Positions 12,151 through 24,552 of a DNA stretch of 64,000 bases are shown one piece after another; within the stretch, counting starts at the first letter, position 1; the number at the start of each line of letters is the position of its first letter. Made by a program: the position numbers and the translations under genes. This stretch comes from Tachypleus tridentatus (taxonomy: Eukaryota > Arthropoda > Merostomata > Xiphosura > Limulidae). The DNA lies in NCBI RefSeq assembly GCF_004210375.1, contig NW_027467782.1:28747276-28811275 (forward strand). Direction: 5' to 3'. Below the pieces are notes generated by a model. That model saw only the letters and a list, made by a program, of their open reading frames with translations, had not been told where the DNA came from and did no database searches.

Positions 12151-13370
12151 CACAGTGTTCAGCCTTTACATTTTCTTATACAATAATATCTATTATTTAA
12201 AACACAATCCATGAGTTAGGGAAACATTTATGGTGGGTTCATCCTTCTCTCAAAGTCTAAGAGTACAATACAAGATTTGGTTCTTCTGTTCTGTAAAGCC
12301 ATTTTCTTTGCACTAGGGAGGGGACACTATACTTTACTTGTTGATTTAAGATAACTAAATGTGAGGGATGCAAAAAGAAAACACTTTTACTATTTTGTGC
12401 AAGAGGAACAAAATCCAGCCAACTGTCAAAAAAAGGACAGAGTGACACACATGTAGCTCATTAGATTTAGGGCATGTATCTGACTTTACTTTACATGCAT
12501 GCTTTTGAATCACATGTCAAAGTTAATTTCATTATTAGTATAGATGTATATGTAGATTTTACTAAGTAATAACAATAAACACATCCAACTTTTTGTTTCT
12601 GATCATGGTTTTATTAACCAGGAAATCACTGCTCATGGTCCTGCAAACAGTTGTGGATTAATGTTATAAAAAATAGCCCTAGTCATTCTTATTCCTCATA
12701 TCAACTTCATTTAAGGTGGGTGTAGTGTTTTGTGTCTGTGACTGTGCTGTGCACATTGGAGGAGACACACTCCACTTCAGAGGTGCTACCTGGAAGGGCT
12801 GCAGCAGTTGTCACAAGTTGGTGAATTAGTGAAGAGAAATGTGTGATTTTATAAATGAGAACAGAATGTGATTATATGTAGTTCTTATTGGTGTCTTTTA
12901 TCACTTCCTTCAGCTGGACAGAAGATTCATCAATATCAAGGCTGTACTATTTTGATGATCTCTATTCCACTCTTATAAATTAATAATTTTTACAAATATT
13001 ATTCATTGAATACGACTTTAGTAGTATCTGTTCTTCACTGTATAAATAAAAGCATAAATATTCTTCACTTCAAAAAATGCAAAAGGATCAACCAGAAAGT
13101 GTTCTGGACTTGGAAGGATATAAATAGGCCTTTACAGTTACAACATATCAAGAGTGTTCTTAAAAATGAAAGAACCTACAACATCAAATTACTATGAAAG
13201 TGGTAAATTCAAAAGGACACAATGTTACATCCTTATGAAAATCATTTTGATTTTGAACACCTTTGGTAGACCTGTAATATTGCATCACCATGAAAGTTTT
13301 CTCAGCTCTAAATGTTACAAGACCTGTAATATTAGGTAGTCATAAAAGTGTTTTTGGTTCTAAAATGCTA
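12151..13370. other. AT-rich stretch between LINE copies
   Basis: No repeat family, splice-bounded frame or RNA gene recognised; small plus-strand frames at 13006-13339 look like chance. Confidence 0.4.
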
Positions 13371-13502
13371 AGTGGCAAGCAGGATTCCACCACGGACGAG
13401 GATATCGTGGAAAACGTGTCGAGGTTTTAGGAATACACTGAGCAGCTGCATGTGTAATACAGTTAGTTACCGCTGCTACACAGTTGTCTATTGATGGCTG
13501 AT

Positions 13503-14252
13503 TTACGATGGCAGGATCAAGTTCTGCGAGAGCAGTGAAAGTGGACCAGTCTGCCTGATCCAGCTTCCACCGCCCACGCGGGTAGGGTGGCATCGACCAC
13601 GGCCAGTCTCTCTCAAAAGGATCGGAAAATGATCACTGCGAAGTGGATTACTGTCAACCCTCCATGAAAAATGGGAGAATAAAGAAGGGGAGCAAACTGA
13701 GAGATCAAAAGCGGTAAAGGACTGACTAGGTGCATGAAAGTAAGTGGAAGAACCAGTATTGAAAAGAGAAAGATTGTGATCAGAGAGCATCCGCTCTACA
13801 GATCGGCTCCTCCCATCAATAATAGCACTTCCCCAGAGGGGATGATGTCCATTAAAATCCCCTAGGATTAGAAATGGAGATGGCAATTGTTCAACGAGAG
13901 CATCAAGATCTGATTGATCATATGTCTCTCCAGAGAACAGGTACAGAGAACAAACAGTGATGATATGACCCAAGGAAACACGGATGGCTACAGCCTCCGA
14001 GGGTGTGTTGAGTGACAAAGACAGGGTGGGCACGTGTTGATCAGCCAACAGTGCCACCCCTCCATGTACTCGACCATCACACAATCTGTCATTTCTGTAC
14101 AGAGAAAACTGCCGAATGGAGACAGTATCAGCAGTTTTGAGAAATGTTTCTTGTAAAGAAAGACAAACATGATGGTAGGAAGCAATCAGCGTTTTGATGT
14201 CATCCAGATTAGAACGTAAACCTCGACAGTTCCATTGTATCAAGGTGGCCAT
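13503..14252 (-). pseudogene. LINE ORF2 endonuclease domain, truncated
   Basis: A 249-codon frame starting MATLIQWNCRGLRSN. It is an exonuclease-endonuclease-phosphatase (APE-like) domain: N of the WNCRG motif, catalytic E in LQETFL, GDFNGHHPLWG, and the final RSDHFPI motif. This nuclease nicks target DNA so that reverse transcription can be primed. The frame shifts near 13570-13590, continues in another frame to the motif PRPWWNPAC at about 13385, and then the element stops. Reverse transcriptase and RNase H are absent, so the protein cannot act alone. Confidence 0.8.
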
Positions 14253-14328
14253 TTTTAGGAACGGGTAGGTGAAGTGGCTGGAGAACCCTTCGGTTTACGA
14301 CCACGTCTTTTTTCTTTACTGTCTTTAG

Positions 14329-14598
14329 TCAGAGGAGGTCTATCAACCTCCATGGATCCTGCTCTGGGTAGGGTGGGCAGGTTTTTGTTATTGAAAGGGT
14401 ATCCAGTGACTGAGCACGCGAACGAATAATTGTTTTGTCTCTTGTGGTGGGAGAAAAAGATGTATCAGAAGAAATGCCTGTATTTGAAACTGAAGGACGT
14501 GGATCTTGAGGTTTGTTGGAAGGTATGGGAGGAACAGAGATGGGTGTGGAAGTCGATTCATCAACCTTTTTAACCACGAAGGTCAAAAGGCCTTTCAT
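14329..14598 (-). pseudogene. LINE ORF1 continuation after frameshift
   Basis: This 89-codon frame overlaps the end of the preceding ORF1 frame by four bases at an A-run and continues with a Pro/Ser/Thr-rich stretch, then a basic tail in yet another frame (about 14250-14330, KEKRRGRKPKGS) just before ORF2. That is the normal low-complexity end of such ORF1 proteins. Its own ATG is probably incidental. Confidence 0.6.
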
Positions 14599-15473
14599 TT
14601 TTTTGAAAACGATTCTCTTGGAGGCACAGAGAGATCTGTCTGCACTCCCACTGTAGTTGTGGAATGAAGTGCAGCAGCATATGTCCGAGATGGAGTTGTT
14701 GACAGCAATTTCCGAGCCTCAGGATAACTAATGTTATGTGTCGTTTTCAAACGCTGCACCTCTTTTTCCTCCAACCATTTTGGGCAAGAATAAAAGTAAG
14801 AAGGGTGAGAACCATTGCAGTTTACGCAATGTGAGTTCATGTCACAGTCATAGGCATTGTGGTCCTTGCCTCCACAACGAGCACATGTCAGGGAACCACG
14901 ACAAGATGTCTTTGAGTGGCCGAATCTCTGACATTGGAAACATCGAAGAGGGTTTGGTATGTATGGCCGCACCCTGCAAATGAGATAACCTGCCTTGATG
15001 GTAGATGGTGCACGTGGTGAAGTAAATGTTAAAACGAGGGTATTTGTTGGCAGTGTAACTCCATCTTTGGGAGTGGAGATGCGCCTCACTGCAGAAACTC
15101 CTTGAGTGGAGAGACCAGCGAGAATCTCTGACTCGGGAACGTTCTTCAAATCCCTTTCAACAATAACTTTTCGTGAAGAATTCAAGGTAGCATGGGGTGT
15201 AACCTCAATAGGTATATCCGCAGTTGCCTTTGAATTCAAGAGGAGTTCACTGTGTTGGGATGTGGATGTTTCAACCAATATGTCACCAGATCGAAATTTC
15301 TTTACTGACTTTGGAGAGCCAGCAAGTCCCTCTAGTCCTTTTTGAATAAAAAAAGGGGACATTTGCCCTAAAGGTTTTTCCGAAAGAGAATGTAATATAA
15401 GAAAATGAGGTACGTGTGTTACTGATGTTGAAGATTGCTGTTCTGAGTATTCAAGACGTGGTCGCTTACCCAT
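14595..15473 (-). CDS. LINE ORF1 protein (Gag-like, zinc knuckles)
   Basis: A 292-codon frame encoding the RNA-binding ORF1 protein of copy B. Residues about 175-225 hold CCHC-type zinc knuckles: a CFQCQRFGHSKTSC motif, then CARCGGKDHNAYDC and a further Cys pair, as in Gag-like proteins of I and Jockey elements. ORF1 coats its own RNA for retrotransposition. The frame ends in a run of A just where another frame starts (14598), so ORF1 was probably longer and carries a one-base shift in that homopolymer. Not expected to be active. Confidence 0.8.
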   Translation of the reverse strand: MGKRPRLEYSEQQSSTSVTHVPHFLILHSLSEKPLGQMSPFFIQKGLEGLAGSPKSVKKFRSGDILVETSTSQHSELLLNSKATADIPIEVTPHATLNSSRKVIVERDLKNVPESEILAGLSTQGVSAVRRISTPKDGVTLPTNTLVLTFTSPRAPSTIKAGYLICRVRPYIPNPLRCFQCQRFGHSKTSCRGSLTCARCGGKDHNAYDCDMNSHCVNCNGSHPSYFYSCPKWLEEKEVQRLKTTHNISYPEARKLLSTTPSRTYAAALHSTTTVGVQTDLSVPPRESFSKK

Positions 15474-15966
15474 TAACTGTTTTTTTTTACAATTTTATTT
15501 AAATTTTTTGGAGGATCCATAGGAAAAGGAAAAAATTTCGGTACCCACTGACCCCACCCACCATGGAGCCCTACAAGGGGACGCACTACAAAGTCATGCA
15601 AGGAGAATGCAGCAACGCCATGGTTTCGTGAGCACTATACCCAAACACCAGCATCAGGCACAATGTCCACAACACCCGTTGAGAACTTCCAACACTGGTA
15701 CTTGGTTGACTCTAGCCCAAGTGGACCAGCCGATTGACCCAAGGGGGGCCACCCAAAGGTCGCCCGTCTGCAGGAATTCGAGGTCAAAGTGGTGTGTTAG
15801 GGTTGGGCCCCTCAACCACCAGGATCCTCTCCTCCCCTTCACGGGTCGCCACGCACGACAAACACGTATGTGGATGTTTAGATCCCAGAGAAGGTAACCA
15901 GACAGAACAGAACCTTCCCTGGGAGATCCCCTCACCACGTACAGGAATCCACACCGAGGGGTCACC

Positions 15967-17080
15967 TTTTGGCAGTTTTCTTTATGTTGAAATAACAGGT
16001 TGTGTGATGGATAAGTTTGTGAAGGGATGGCATTGTTGGTTGACCAGCAAGAACCCACCTTGTATGTGCCACTCAGTATACACTTGGAGGCTGTAGCTAT
16101 CAATATCTTCTTGTGTTGTACCATCACTGGTTGTTCTCTCTACTTATATCATGGAGGAACTTTAAACTTTGATGCTGTTATAGAACTGTGGCTACCTTTC
16201 TTTTATCTGTTTTCAGGCATCTAGTCAGTCTTTTACTGCTAATGATCTGTCTGTCTGTTCCCTTTCATTTTTTCTGTTTCTCTTTTTTTCTTGGAAGGTT
16301 TACAGTGACACTGGACAGTGATAATATTCCTATCATTTTGAGAGAGACTGGGTGTGGTCAGTGTCATCCAACCTGAGTGCCACAATGTTAAATGGCCCAA
16401 AACTGGTCCTGCTGTTTTTAATCTTCCAGCTATTAATGATTAGGTGGAGAAAACAGCTAATTGTATCATTTTAGCAGCTGTTTGTTATACACTCAGAACC
16501 TCAACTTGTTTTCCATGGTGGTTTCCTGCCTGCTAGCAGACATGAAAGACTCTGAAACAGGCCTGGAATACCTTTTGTGGGTATTCCACTCTTTCTAATT
16601 GCATTGGTGTTTAGTGGGTCCATGCTCATTCTTTGCAGGTCCAAAGTCAAAGCCAAAAGGGATCTTGAACTGAGGGCTGTATCTTGAGTGTCATGCTTTT
16701 CAATGTGAAAATCAGTACTATTACAATCAGATGTGGCTGTTATTAGATGACGGTGCTGTCAGCTTGTCCCTCTGAGGCTAATTACTATCCTGACCTGTGA
16801 TTTTTCTTTGTGCCATTTGAAGAAGGTGAATACTCTTTATTAGAAGTAACACCCTTTCTTTGCTAAGCATTTTTCTACTCCTGTTTGTACAGATGGTTTG
16901 AACTGTAGTTACTCTGTTGGCTCTCTTAAACTTTGTTGTGGCCCTGTGGTTCTTCATAAAATTTAGTTTTTTTTCTCCTTATTTTCTAGCATATGTGCTT
17001 CGAATTTTGCTAAGGAATGCTTTGAACTTGATATTAATGGTTCCATTTTTCATTCAACATTTGTTTTTAATAATTAAAAC
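15967..17080 (+). mobile_element. I/Jockey-group LINE, copy C, 5'-truncated and decayed
   Basis: Plus-strand remnant beginning inside the ORF2 endonuclease. The segment near 15973 (QFSLYVEITGCV) matches copy B, 16313-16374 reads DSDNIPIILRETGCGQCHPT like the endonuclease end of B, and 16502-16535 matches its PWW...PAC linker. Weak similarity to the region before the reverse transcriptase continues to about 17080. Many stops and shifts. Much older than copy B and in the opposite direction. Confidence 0.65.
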
Positions 17081-18249
17081 ATAAACAGAAATGTTTAATG
17101 AACATGTATAATACTATGTCCAATTTGGATAATTGTACTGAATTTTATGTCTGAAAGAGGAATACACCTTGAAACTTTATTGAAAGAAAACTGAAAATCA
17201 TTTCTTGACCACTGATCATTCATTGCCTTAAACTTTATTACTATTTGTATATTTAATGTAGCATTTGTATTAGTTATAAAACTGTTTTTACTTCTCTGTT
17301 TATTTTGGAAGTTGTACAGTTTACTTAATTGGATGCTTAGTATACACATGTGTTTGCATGTATATTTTCTCAAACTTTTCTTGAACTAAGATCGGTGGTT
17401 GTTTCATTGTGGTTCATTATGTGATAGATGATGCTTTATTGCATTAACTACCTGATTCACAGATAAAATACAATCAGTGTGTTAATTATTTATTCTTGAA
17501 TTACTGTGTATTTTATTAGTTGTCAGCATTTATAAAGGCTTTTATTCATTCCACCAATCTACAGTTCCATTTTAAATAACAGTGACACTAAATAATTACA
17601 CTTTATTATACTACAAACTGTTAAATTACTGTCATACATTAGATAGGTCAGTGTTTAGTAACTCAAATGGTATAAGGGTGTCAGAGAACACATGTATTGA
17701 ATTTAATAGTTATAATGACATCAGTTGCTGGAACAGCTGGTTGTAAAAGACAGAAGTTATTTTCTGTTAATATTGTTATTCAGTATCTTCACTTAACTGT
17801 TTTTGTATTTCTTATAAAAAACAACAACAACAAACAAAAAAACATGACCTGAATTACCGAAAAGATGTATCAAAATTTAGTCAGACTATTAACTGTAAAG
17901 ACTAGGTGATATTCTGTTCTACTAAAGAGAACACTTCATTAGTGTCTGGAATTCTTTATCTGAAATAAGCTTGTGAATTATGCTTAAATTTGTATATAGT
18001 ACATATCCAAAATATATATTAATCAGAGGTTAGTAAAGTTTGGTCTTATTAAAGAAAGTAAATATTATGTATTTATTTTAGGTGTGCGTTTTTGTAAGCT
18101 TTCTATCCATCAAACTGCAAACAAGAATGGAAATTTTATGAAGCTAAATTACAATTTTGAAACTTTTTCTTTTGATAATGTCTAATATGAACTGTTTGTT
18201 TCTTTCTGTAATGTGAGCAGATTTGATGCTACCTATTTGATTTCAAAAG

Positions 18250-18343
18250 GTATGAAACCAAACCTGATACAGATCCCTTACAAGGTTTAACAGAGGCTGA
18301 GGAAACAGTAGAAGAACAATGTGAGGATAAAAGTTGTATGTAG
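18250..18343 (+). other. Candidate C-terminal exon
   Basis: A plus-strand frame after a possible acceptor (gatttcaaaag) reads YETKPDTDPLQGLTEAEETV and on to an acidic end and TAG at 18341. Composition is protein-like, and an in-frame TGA at 18224 means the exon must begin here. The gene was not recognised and no partner exon was found. Confidence 0.3.
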
Positions 18344-18770
18344 AACTGTAGAAAGATGTTTAGGATGATGAAATGTGGGTTGTGTTGATGTGTGTTTTAC
18401 TTGTAATAACTTATTTATTATAATTGAATTTTTATTATTAATAACTTTACATTAACAATATTGTAGTCCTCTAATGGTAAGTTTCTTGAAATCTATAATG
18501 TAATGCTCTCTACAGTAGTTATTTTATAAATTATAAAGGGATGTTTTAATTAGCACTTGAAAGAAACATACATTGCAAATAAAATAAAGCACCTTCAAAC
18601 AAATATTTATCTTATCATGAAATGGAAAGATCTCACCCTGTGTTCAAAACATCAGATAATTGGAAAAACATTACACTAATAAACAAAATCATCATTCATT
18701 AATGTTCAGATTTTTTAAACATAAAGAACAAAAACATTTAAGTTATGTTGCTAACAGTGGTTTACAAGTA

Positions 18771-19033
18771 GTTTGGTTTGGTTTTTGGAATTTCGGACTA
18801 AGCTACTCGAGGGCTATCTGTGCTAGCCGTCCCTAATTTTAGCAGTGTAAGACTAGAGGGAAGGCAGCTAGTCATCACCACCCACCGCCAACTCTTTTAC
18901 CAACGAGTAGTGGGATTGACTGTCACATTATAACACCCCCACGGCTGGGAGGGCGAGCACGTTTGGCGCGACTCAGGTGCGAACCTCAGATTACGAAGAG
19001 CACACCTTAACGTGCTAGGCCATGCCAGGCCCA
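18771..19033 (-). mobile_element. tRNA-derived SINE, full length, 12-bp target-site duplication
   Basis: The family has a tRNA-like head (GGCCCGGCATGGCC box A region, box B near GGTTCGAACC in better copies), a body of about 200 bp and a CAAAC-rich 3' tail. Here the head is at the right end, so it is on the minus strand. GGTTTACAAGTA flanks it at 18759-18770 and 19034-19045, a perfect duplication that proves insertion by retrotransposition. Confidence 0.88.
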
Positions 19034-19045
19034 GGTTTACAAGTA

Positions 19046-21839
19046 ATATTAACACCTTTTGTATTTAATGAAAGGAGAGTTGAAAAAGAATCTCTATATA
19101 TATATCATTGTAACTACTTATTGACAAGTTAGTATTCTTATGTTAGCTTCTCTTGAACTATGTTGAGTCTAACATGTTTCTGACAATTCAACAGGAACTG
19201 ATACAGAAATACATTACGTTTAATCCTGTTAACAGGTGGTTAAGGTCTATTGATGTGTTACAGTTTTTACCAAGTTTAAATATTTTTTTCATGTTGCGCA
19301 ATCTTAAGAAGATAAACAGCCACTACCAAGTTAAGCATCAGTTTTTTTAATAAATATGAGTCATACTAAACAGCTTGTACAAATTGTAAACATCAGTTCT
19401 TGTTTAACAAACTTTACAACTACAATTGTTTCTGTTGAACATAAATGACACGTGCTAATCAGCTGTTATCAAACTTGAATAGCAGTTATTATTGAACAAA
19501 CTTTATGCATATTAAACAGCTGTTTCTATAAAACAATTTTGGGACTTGTTAATGAACAGTGTGTAATCACCTGTTAAATTTGTATTGGCTTATCCGAGTT
19601 TAAATTAATTATTACAGATACCATTCTCGGATCCTTTTACACAGTCAAGACACATGTGCTCAGAGAATATAAATATGGCTATGGGTATAAAAAATTTATG
19701 TTTTCTTAAAGTTTCAACATTGTGAATATCAATTAATAAAATAAGTATAAGATTAAGTCATCATGAGTACCTTACCATAATTGTCTTACATCTAATGTAA
19801 GATATACATACTTTGTCACGTGACAAAATTAAAACCATGTAACTTGTATAATAAAGTTACAAGAAAGAGGCTACATCAACACTGTGAGATAATAAATTAT
19901 GTTTTTATATTTGGTTACTGTTTTGTTAGCATTCATTTATTATTCCTTCTATTGTCCAGCTTATCTCTAAATTTTTAATTGCATTAAAATAATAGCTTAC
20001 CTTCCAAATGATCATGTTTAATTTGAGTACACATGCATGTAGTGTGAACCTGGCATCAGTTTTCCCTGGTGGTGATGTACAGATATCATAAACGTTGTAC
20101 ATTATGAAAATTACAGTTACATGGTTTGTAATCTTGTGATGTAACAAGTGAATGAAAATCTTACATTGAGCTTTCACAAGATATTGATGAAGAATATTAT
20201 TACTGATTATTACTAATTGTTGTTAGTGATTTTGTTGTTGCTTTTTACTCCTGATTCATTTATAAATTGAAATATTTATTATTCTGAATTTATATATTGT
20301 ATTGTTCATAACATTAATTTCCCTAGCCTCACACACATTCATTTACTGTGTGGTAAGTTAGCAACTTTGTATTTCAATAATTTAAAAGTCACCCTTTGGA
20401 TTTCTGTGATTGTCAAAGTATTATTTTTTTTTTGTTCTATTCTGGTTGCAGTGACAAATTACTCTAGACCATTGCAACATCTTTTTCTACTGATGTCTTT
20501 TTCCAAAACAACATTACTTCCTCTCACCCAGAGGTATCTCAGTCCTGGTTTGCCCTTTAAGCACTGCTATAAAAATGTTTGCTGTCAGTGCACCAGTCTT
20601 TTCTACTCCTTTATTTTCTCACCATTTCAGAACCTGTGCTGATCATGTGACCACCCTCCATCAATCATATTGTGTCATTTATTACTAGCATTGCTAACTA
20701 CTTCTGCCACTCTAGCACTATGCTAACTTTCTCAGTTAGCATTCTATTGTATAGACATGTGTTTTTAAATCATTCTTCATGTCACAAACTTTGGACCATG
20801 ACTGATCACAAATTAATATCACTTTTAAGTTGTGTTTGATTTCTGTTGTTTCTACTTGTTTGTTTTCAATAAACTTCCGTTTTCTTATTTGTTAATATAT
20901 GAATTTGAGATTTAACCCTTTTGCCCTGGGTATCCTTTACTGTGCATGAAACAAAGTTTTAGTGTCTTATGTTCAAAATTTATTAATGTGCTTTTATGAC
21001 TACATTAAATGAATTAACAGAGGGTAAAGTTTCAACTAATAATCCATATTTTAATTCTTTAAGTTTTAAGGTATTAATTCTGCAAGGTAATATTTAAAAA
21101 ATACTGCATTTCTCCAAGTGTGACACTTTTTCTAAGCATCTTTTCTCATCTGTTTTATCCATCACCCATTCATAAAGTACAAATTTAAAGTTACTCACTG
21201 TAAAATTTTGATTGCTCAGACAAAACATAATTTTCAATTTTGTATGGTTACAAAGCTGTCATAGAATATCAGACCCCTCTTGCTGTACCCACCTGTCACA
21301 TCCTCTTTTTGTTAATAGTTGTCTTTTACATTTAATTATATTTTGCCTGTAACTAATAGAAAATCAAGGTTTGATCTATTAAGTTACATCTGAATAGACA
21401 AGTGTCAGTTTCTCTTATAATACAACATTTGTTACAATGGGAATCACAACAGGTAACTTGGATGAATTTGTAACAGCTTTTGTTGCATAGTTAGAAAAGC
21501 CAGAAAAATTGTAATTGTTTGAGAAACGTATCTTCCTTTTGCATGTCATTAGTCTATGTTCTTTGGTGTATTAGTTAATTAACAAAATATTTCGTACATT
21601 GCAATCATTACTATAAAAATATGCTTAAGTGTTCTCAACATTTGACACCAAGAAAAAAAAGAAATTGGATAAGTACTTTATTTCTTGTTTTTCCTGTTTA
21701 TTCTTTATTCAATACTCTAAAGGCAATTAAAATGTAAAAATAGAGATTCTGTAAGGTTAGTTAAGATTAGATTAGGTGAAATGAATAATAATAATGTAAT
21801 AAAAATGTTTTACAAGACTATAATGCAAGCAACTAGGTA
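19046..21839. other. AT-rich stretch, nothing recognised
   Basis: Contains a plus frame of 91 codons (20367-20642) that starts in a T-rich run and has no recognisable motif; I do not call it a gene. Confidence 0.4.
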
Positions 21840-24552
21840 GTAGTTCATGGGTAGTGTAATTCAATAACATAATGAGAGCTGTGTGCATATTGAGTGATGC
21901 AACTTATAATGGCAAGAATAGTAGTTACAGTTCAAAGGGTAGTCAAACGGGGAGAAAAGTAAGGTTTAATTGTAAATGGATGTATACTGTTAGGAGTATA
22001 GCTTCATGTTACAATTTGAAATCATTTTGGAAAGAAAAGAAGAGTAATTTTGATTTATTTTACATTTTTTGGACAAAGTCTCCCACTCTCACCTCTAGAA
22101 GCAGAGACAGAACCTTCTGCAATTGTAATTAATGAGAACAGAGGCATCTATTTTACTCCAACATCATGAAAAGATCCCACGTGAGATGGACCTGTTCCAA
22201 CCAATTAGTTTATTATTTTATCTATCAATACCCATCTGGGAAAAGCTGATGATTTTGATATTATGGGTGTCACTGAGACTGGGTTAACTTTGAACAATTT
22301 TGATGAAGGAAATTTGTTTGAAATACCAATCTACAGATTATTTACTAGATATAGAATATTGAAAAAAAAGTGTGAGTAGTAGCTTTATGTGTGAGGAGTG
22401 AACTACATTCTGTTGAGTTAGAATATATCAAAGATAACAGCAATAAGGTTGAGTCAGCTTGGGTTAGTGTTAATGGATATCAATGAAAAGATGTTATTAT
22501 GGGATATTTTAATTTTAGGGGTATCGATTGGGATAATTTTGCATCTGACAATGAGAGGAATAGGCTTTTGGAAATTGTTCAGAATTCTTTTGTACACCAA
22601 TTGGTGACAGAATTTAGAATAAAGGAATTTATATTCTATATTAATTTCCAAAGTCAATAGGATAGAGTTGTGGTTGGTGAGCTTTTCAGTACATGCAAAT
22701 ATGGAACTATTAGATTTGGTATTTTATTACATGTAAAATTGAAGACGAATTGTATCCTAATTCCAAATTTTGGTAAAGATAATTTTGATGGAATGAAACA
22801 TGATCTAGTTCTGTAGATTTGGTTAAAGAGCTGGCAGGTGATCTTGAACAGATGTGGTAAGAACTTAAGGTAAAAAATTGATATGTATACATGACATGCT
22901 TATTGATGTAAAATATATCATTTGAAGTTCTGAAACTGTAAGACTAAAATTGGGAAACATGAAAATTGATAAATCCATGGACCAGACAACTTTTATCACA
23001 GAGTTTTAAAGAAACTTAAAGATTATATTTATGAACCACTAGCTAATACTTTTTATGAGTCATTGAGTAGTGGAAGAGTATTAGAAAACTGGAAGTTGGA
23101 TGTTGGTCTAATATTTAAAGAAGGTGATAAACATTTCCCACGCAATCATAGGCCAGTTATTCTTGATGATGAGAAACCCACTTACAGTAAAAATGTATCT
23201 CAGGCCAGCTGGTATGATTAACCTGAAAATGACCTAAGAAGGTTGTAACATTCTTCTCTGCTTTATTAATAAAAGTGTTAATATCCATACCAGCCATCCT
23301 GAGATATATAGGCCAGTTAATCTTAGATCAGTAGCTGGAAAGTGTTTGGAGTGTGTAATTAAAGATGCATTACAAATTTACTTAAAGCAGATTAACATAA
23401 TATGAAAGAGCCAGCATGCTTTCAGTAAGGGAAAGTTTTGGTTAACAAATATTGTGACATTCTTTGTGGATGTTACTGAAAGAGTTAATTAAGGAAATAC
23501 CATGGATTTGGTTTACCTTGATTTTCAGGAAGCATCTGATGATAAGATGCCTTACAAAACACTCGCTACAAAAACTAAATATGTGGTTCTGGGAGGAATG
23601 TTGTTAAATTGGATAGAAAACAGTAATAAATGGAATTAGATCTGACTGGGTCATATAAACAAGTAGTGTGTCTCAGGGCTCTTTACTGAGTTATCTGCTA
23701 TTTGAGACTTGCATTAATGATATTTATTCTGGAATGAGTAATGAAATTTTGAAGTTTGAAAATGACATTAAGGTTTTTGGGGTTGTTAACAGCATCAGAT
23801 ATGCTGCAGACTTACTAGGAGGTTTCGATTATTTAATGTATTGGGCCAATACATGGCAGATGTTTACATGTCCAAAATGTGATGTGGGTTTTCTCAATTC
23901 AAATTATTCTTAAAATTTAAATATGAATATATTAAATACTGCACGTAAAAAAAAAATATCATGATGTTGTGATAGAAAAAATCACTTAAGTCACCTAAGC
24001 AGTGTATTGTAGCTAGCAATACGGTTAATAGGATTTGGAGTAGTATATATAGAATACTGAATACAAGACAAGAGGTATTATTGTTTTACTGTATAGATCA
24101 TTTTCAAGGTCAAATTTAGAGTACTTTATACAGTTTTGGTATCTCTTCCTCAACAAAGATATTGAATTGTAAGAAAAGATTCAGAGAAGAGACACTAACA
24201 TGAAACCTGGGATGGCTGGATTGTCCTATGAGGACAGACAAAAATATCTGAACTTGAATTCTCTAGAGAGGAAAACTTCAGAGGGGACTTGATTAAGTGC
24301 TTGAGTTTATTAAGGGTATTGATAGTATTTATCATTCAAACTTTTTCATGTCTAGCAGAGACAACAGTAGAACAAGGGAGCATAAATTGAAACTTTGGTA
24401 GAGTTGGAATTATTTACAATTTAGATAGGATTACTTTTTAAACTGAGTTTAAGAAAAGATTGAATGAATACATGAGTAGTAAGGGGTGACCATATTTGGG
24501 AGTTGGAAGGGACATCGTTGATGAAATAATAAGCTCCTTTTGTGCATTTAAA
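21840..24552 (+). mobile_element. CR1-like LINE, decayed
   Basis: Plus-strand remnant of a non-LTR element. Endonuclease-like pieces lie at 22200-22700 (GYFNFRGIDWDNF). Reverse-transcriptase blocks follow: RPVNLRSVAGKCLE near 23310, LTNIVTFFVDVTE and MDLVYLDFQEASD near 23440-23540, then LLFETCINDI and the polymerase region to 23880. A C-terminal part follows (24100-24480). Stops and shifts throughout. It is interrupted at 23165-23307 and runs into the 69-bp array at its 3' end. Confidence 0.75.
23165..23307 (+). mobile_element. Short palindromic element (MITE-like), copy B, nested in the LINE
   Basis: Inserted in the reverse-transcriptase region. The 17-bp flanks ATAGGCCAGTTATTCTT (23148-23164) and ATAGGCCAGTTAATCTT (23308-23324) differ at one base and look like a target-site duplication. 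Removing the insert restores the RPVNL coding motif. Near its ends it has inverted motifs (TATCTCAGG..CAGCTGGTAT and ATACCAGCCATCCTGAGATA). It belongs to the same family as 9226-9430. Confidence 0.75.

Larger units (their letters stand above)
13371..15966 (-). mobile_element. I/Jockey-group LINE, copy B, 3'-truncated
   Basis: Minus-strand copy holding 5' leader (15474-15966), ORF1 and the endonuclease part of ORF2, then ending abruptly at about 13371 before the reverse transcriptase. It is the best-preserved of three copies. LINE insertions usually lose the 5' end, so keeping the 5' end and losing the 3' end implies a later deletion or rearrangement. Its 5' end meets copy C head to head at about 15966. 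Confidence 0.8.

Noticed and set aside
15607-16127. Overlapping frames of 96-157 codons on both strands
   Set aside because: They lie in the GC-richer 5' leader of LINE copy B and across its junction with copy C; no conserved protein in either.
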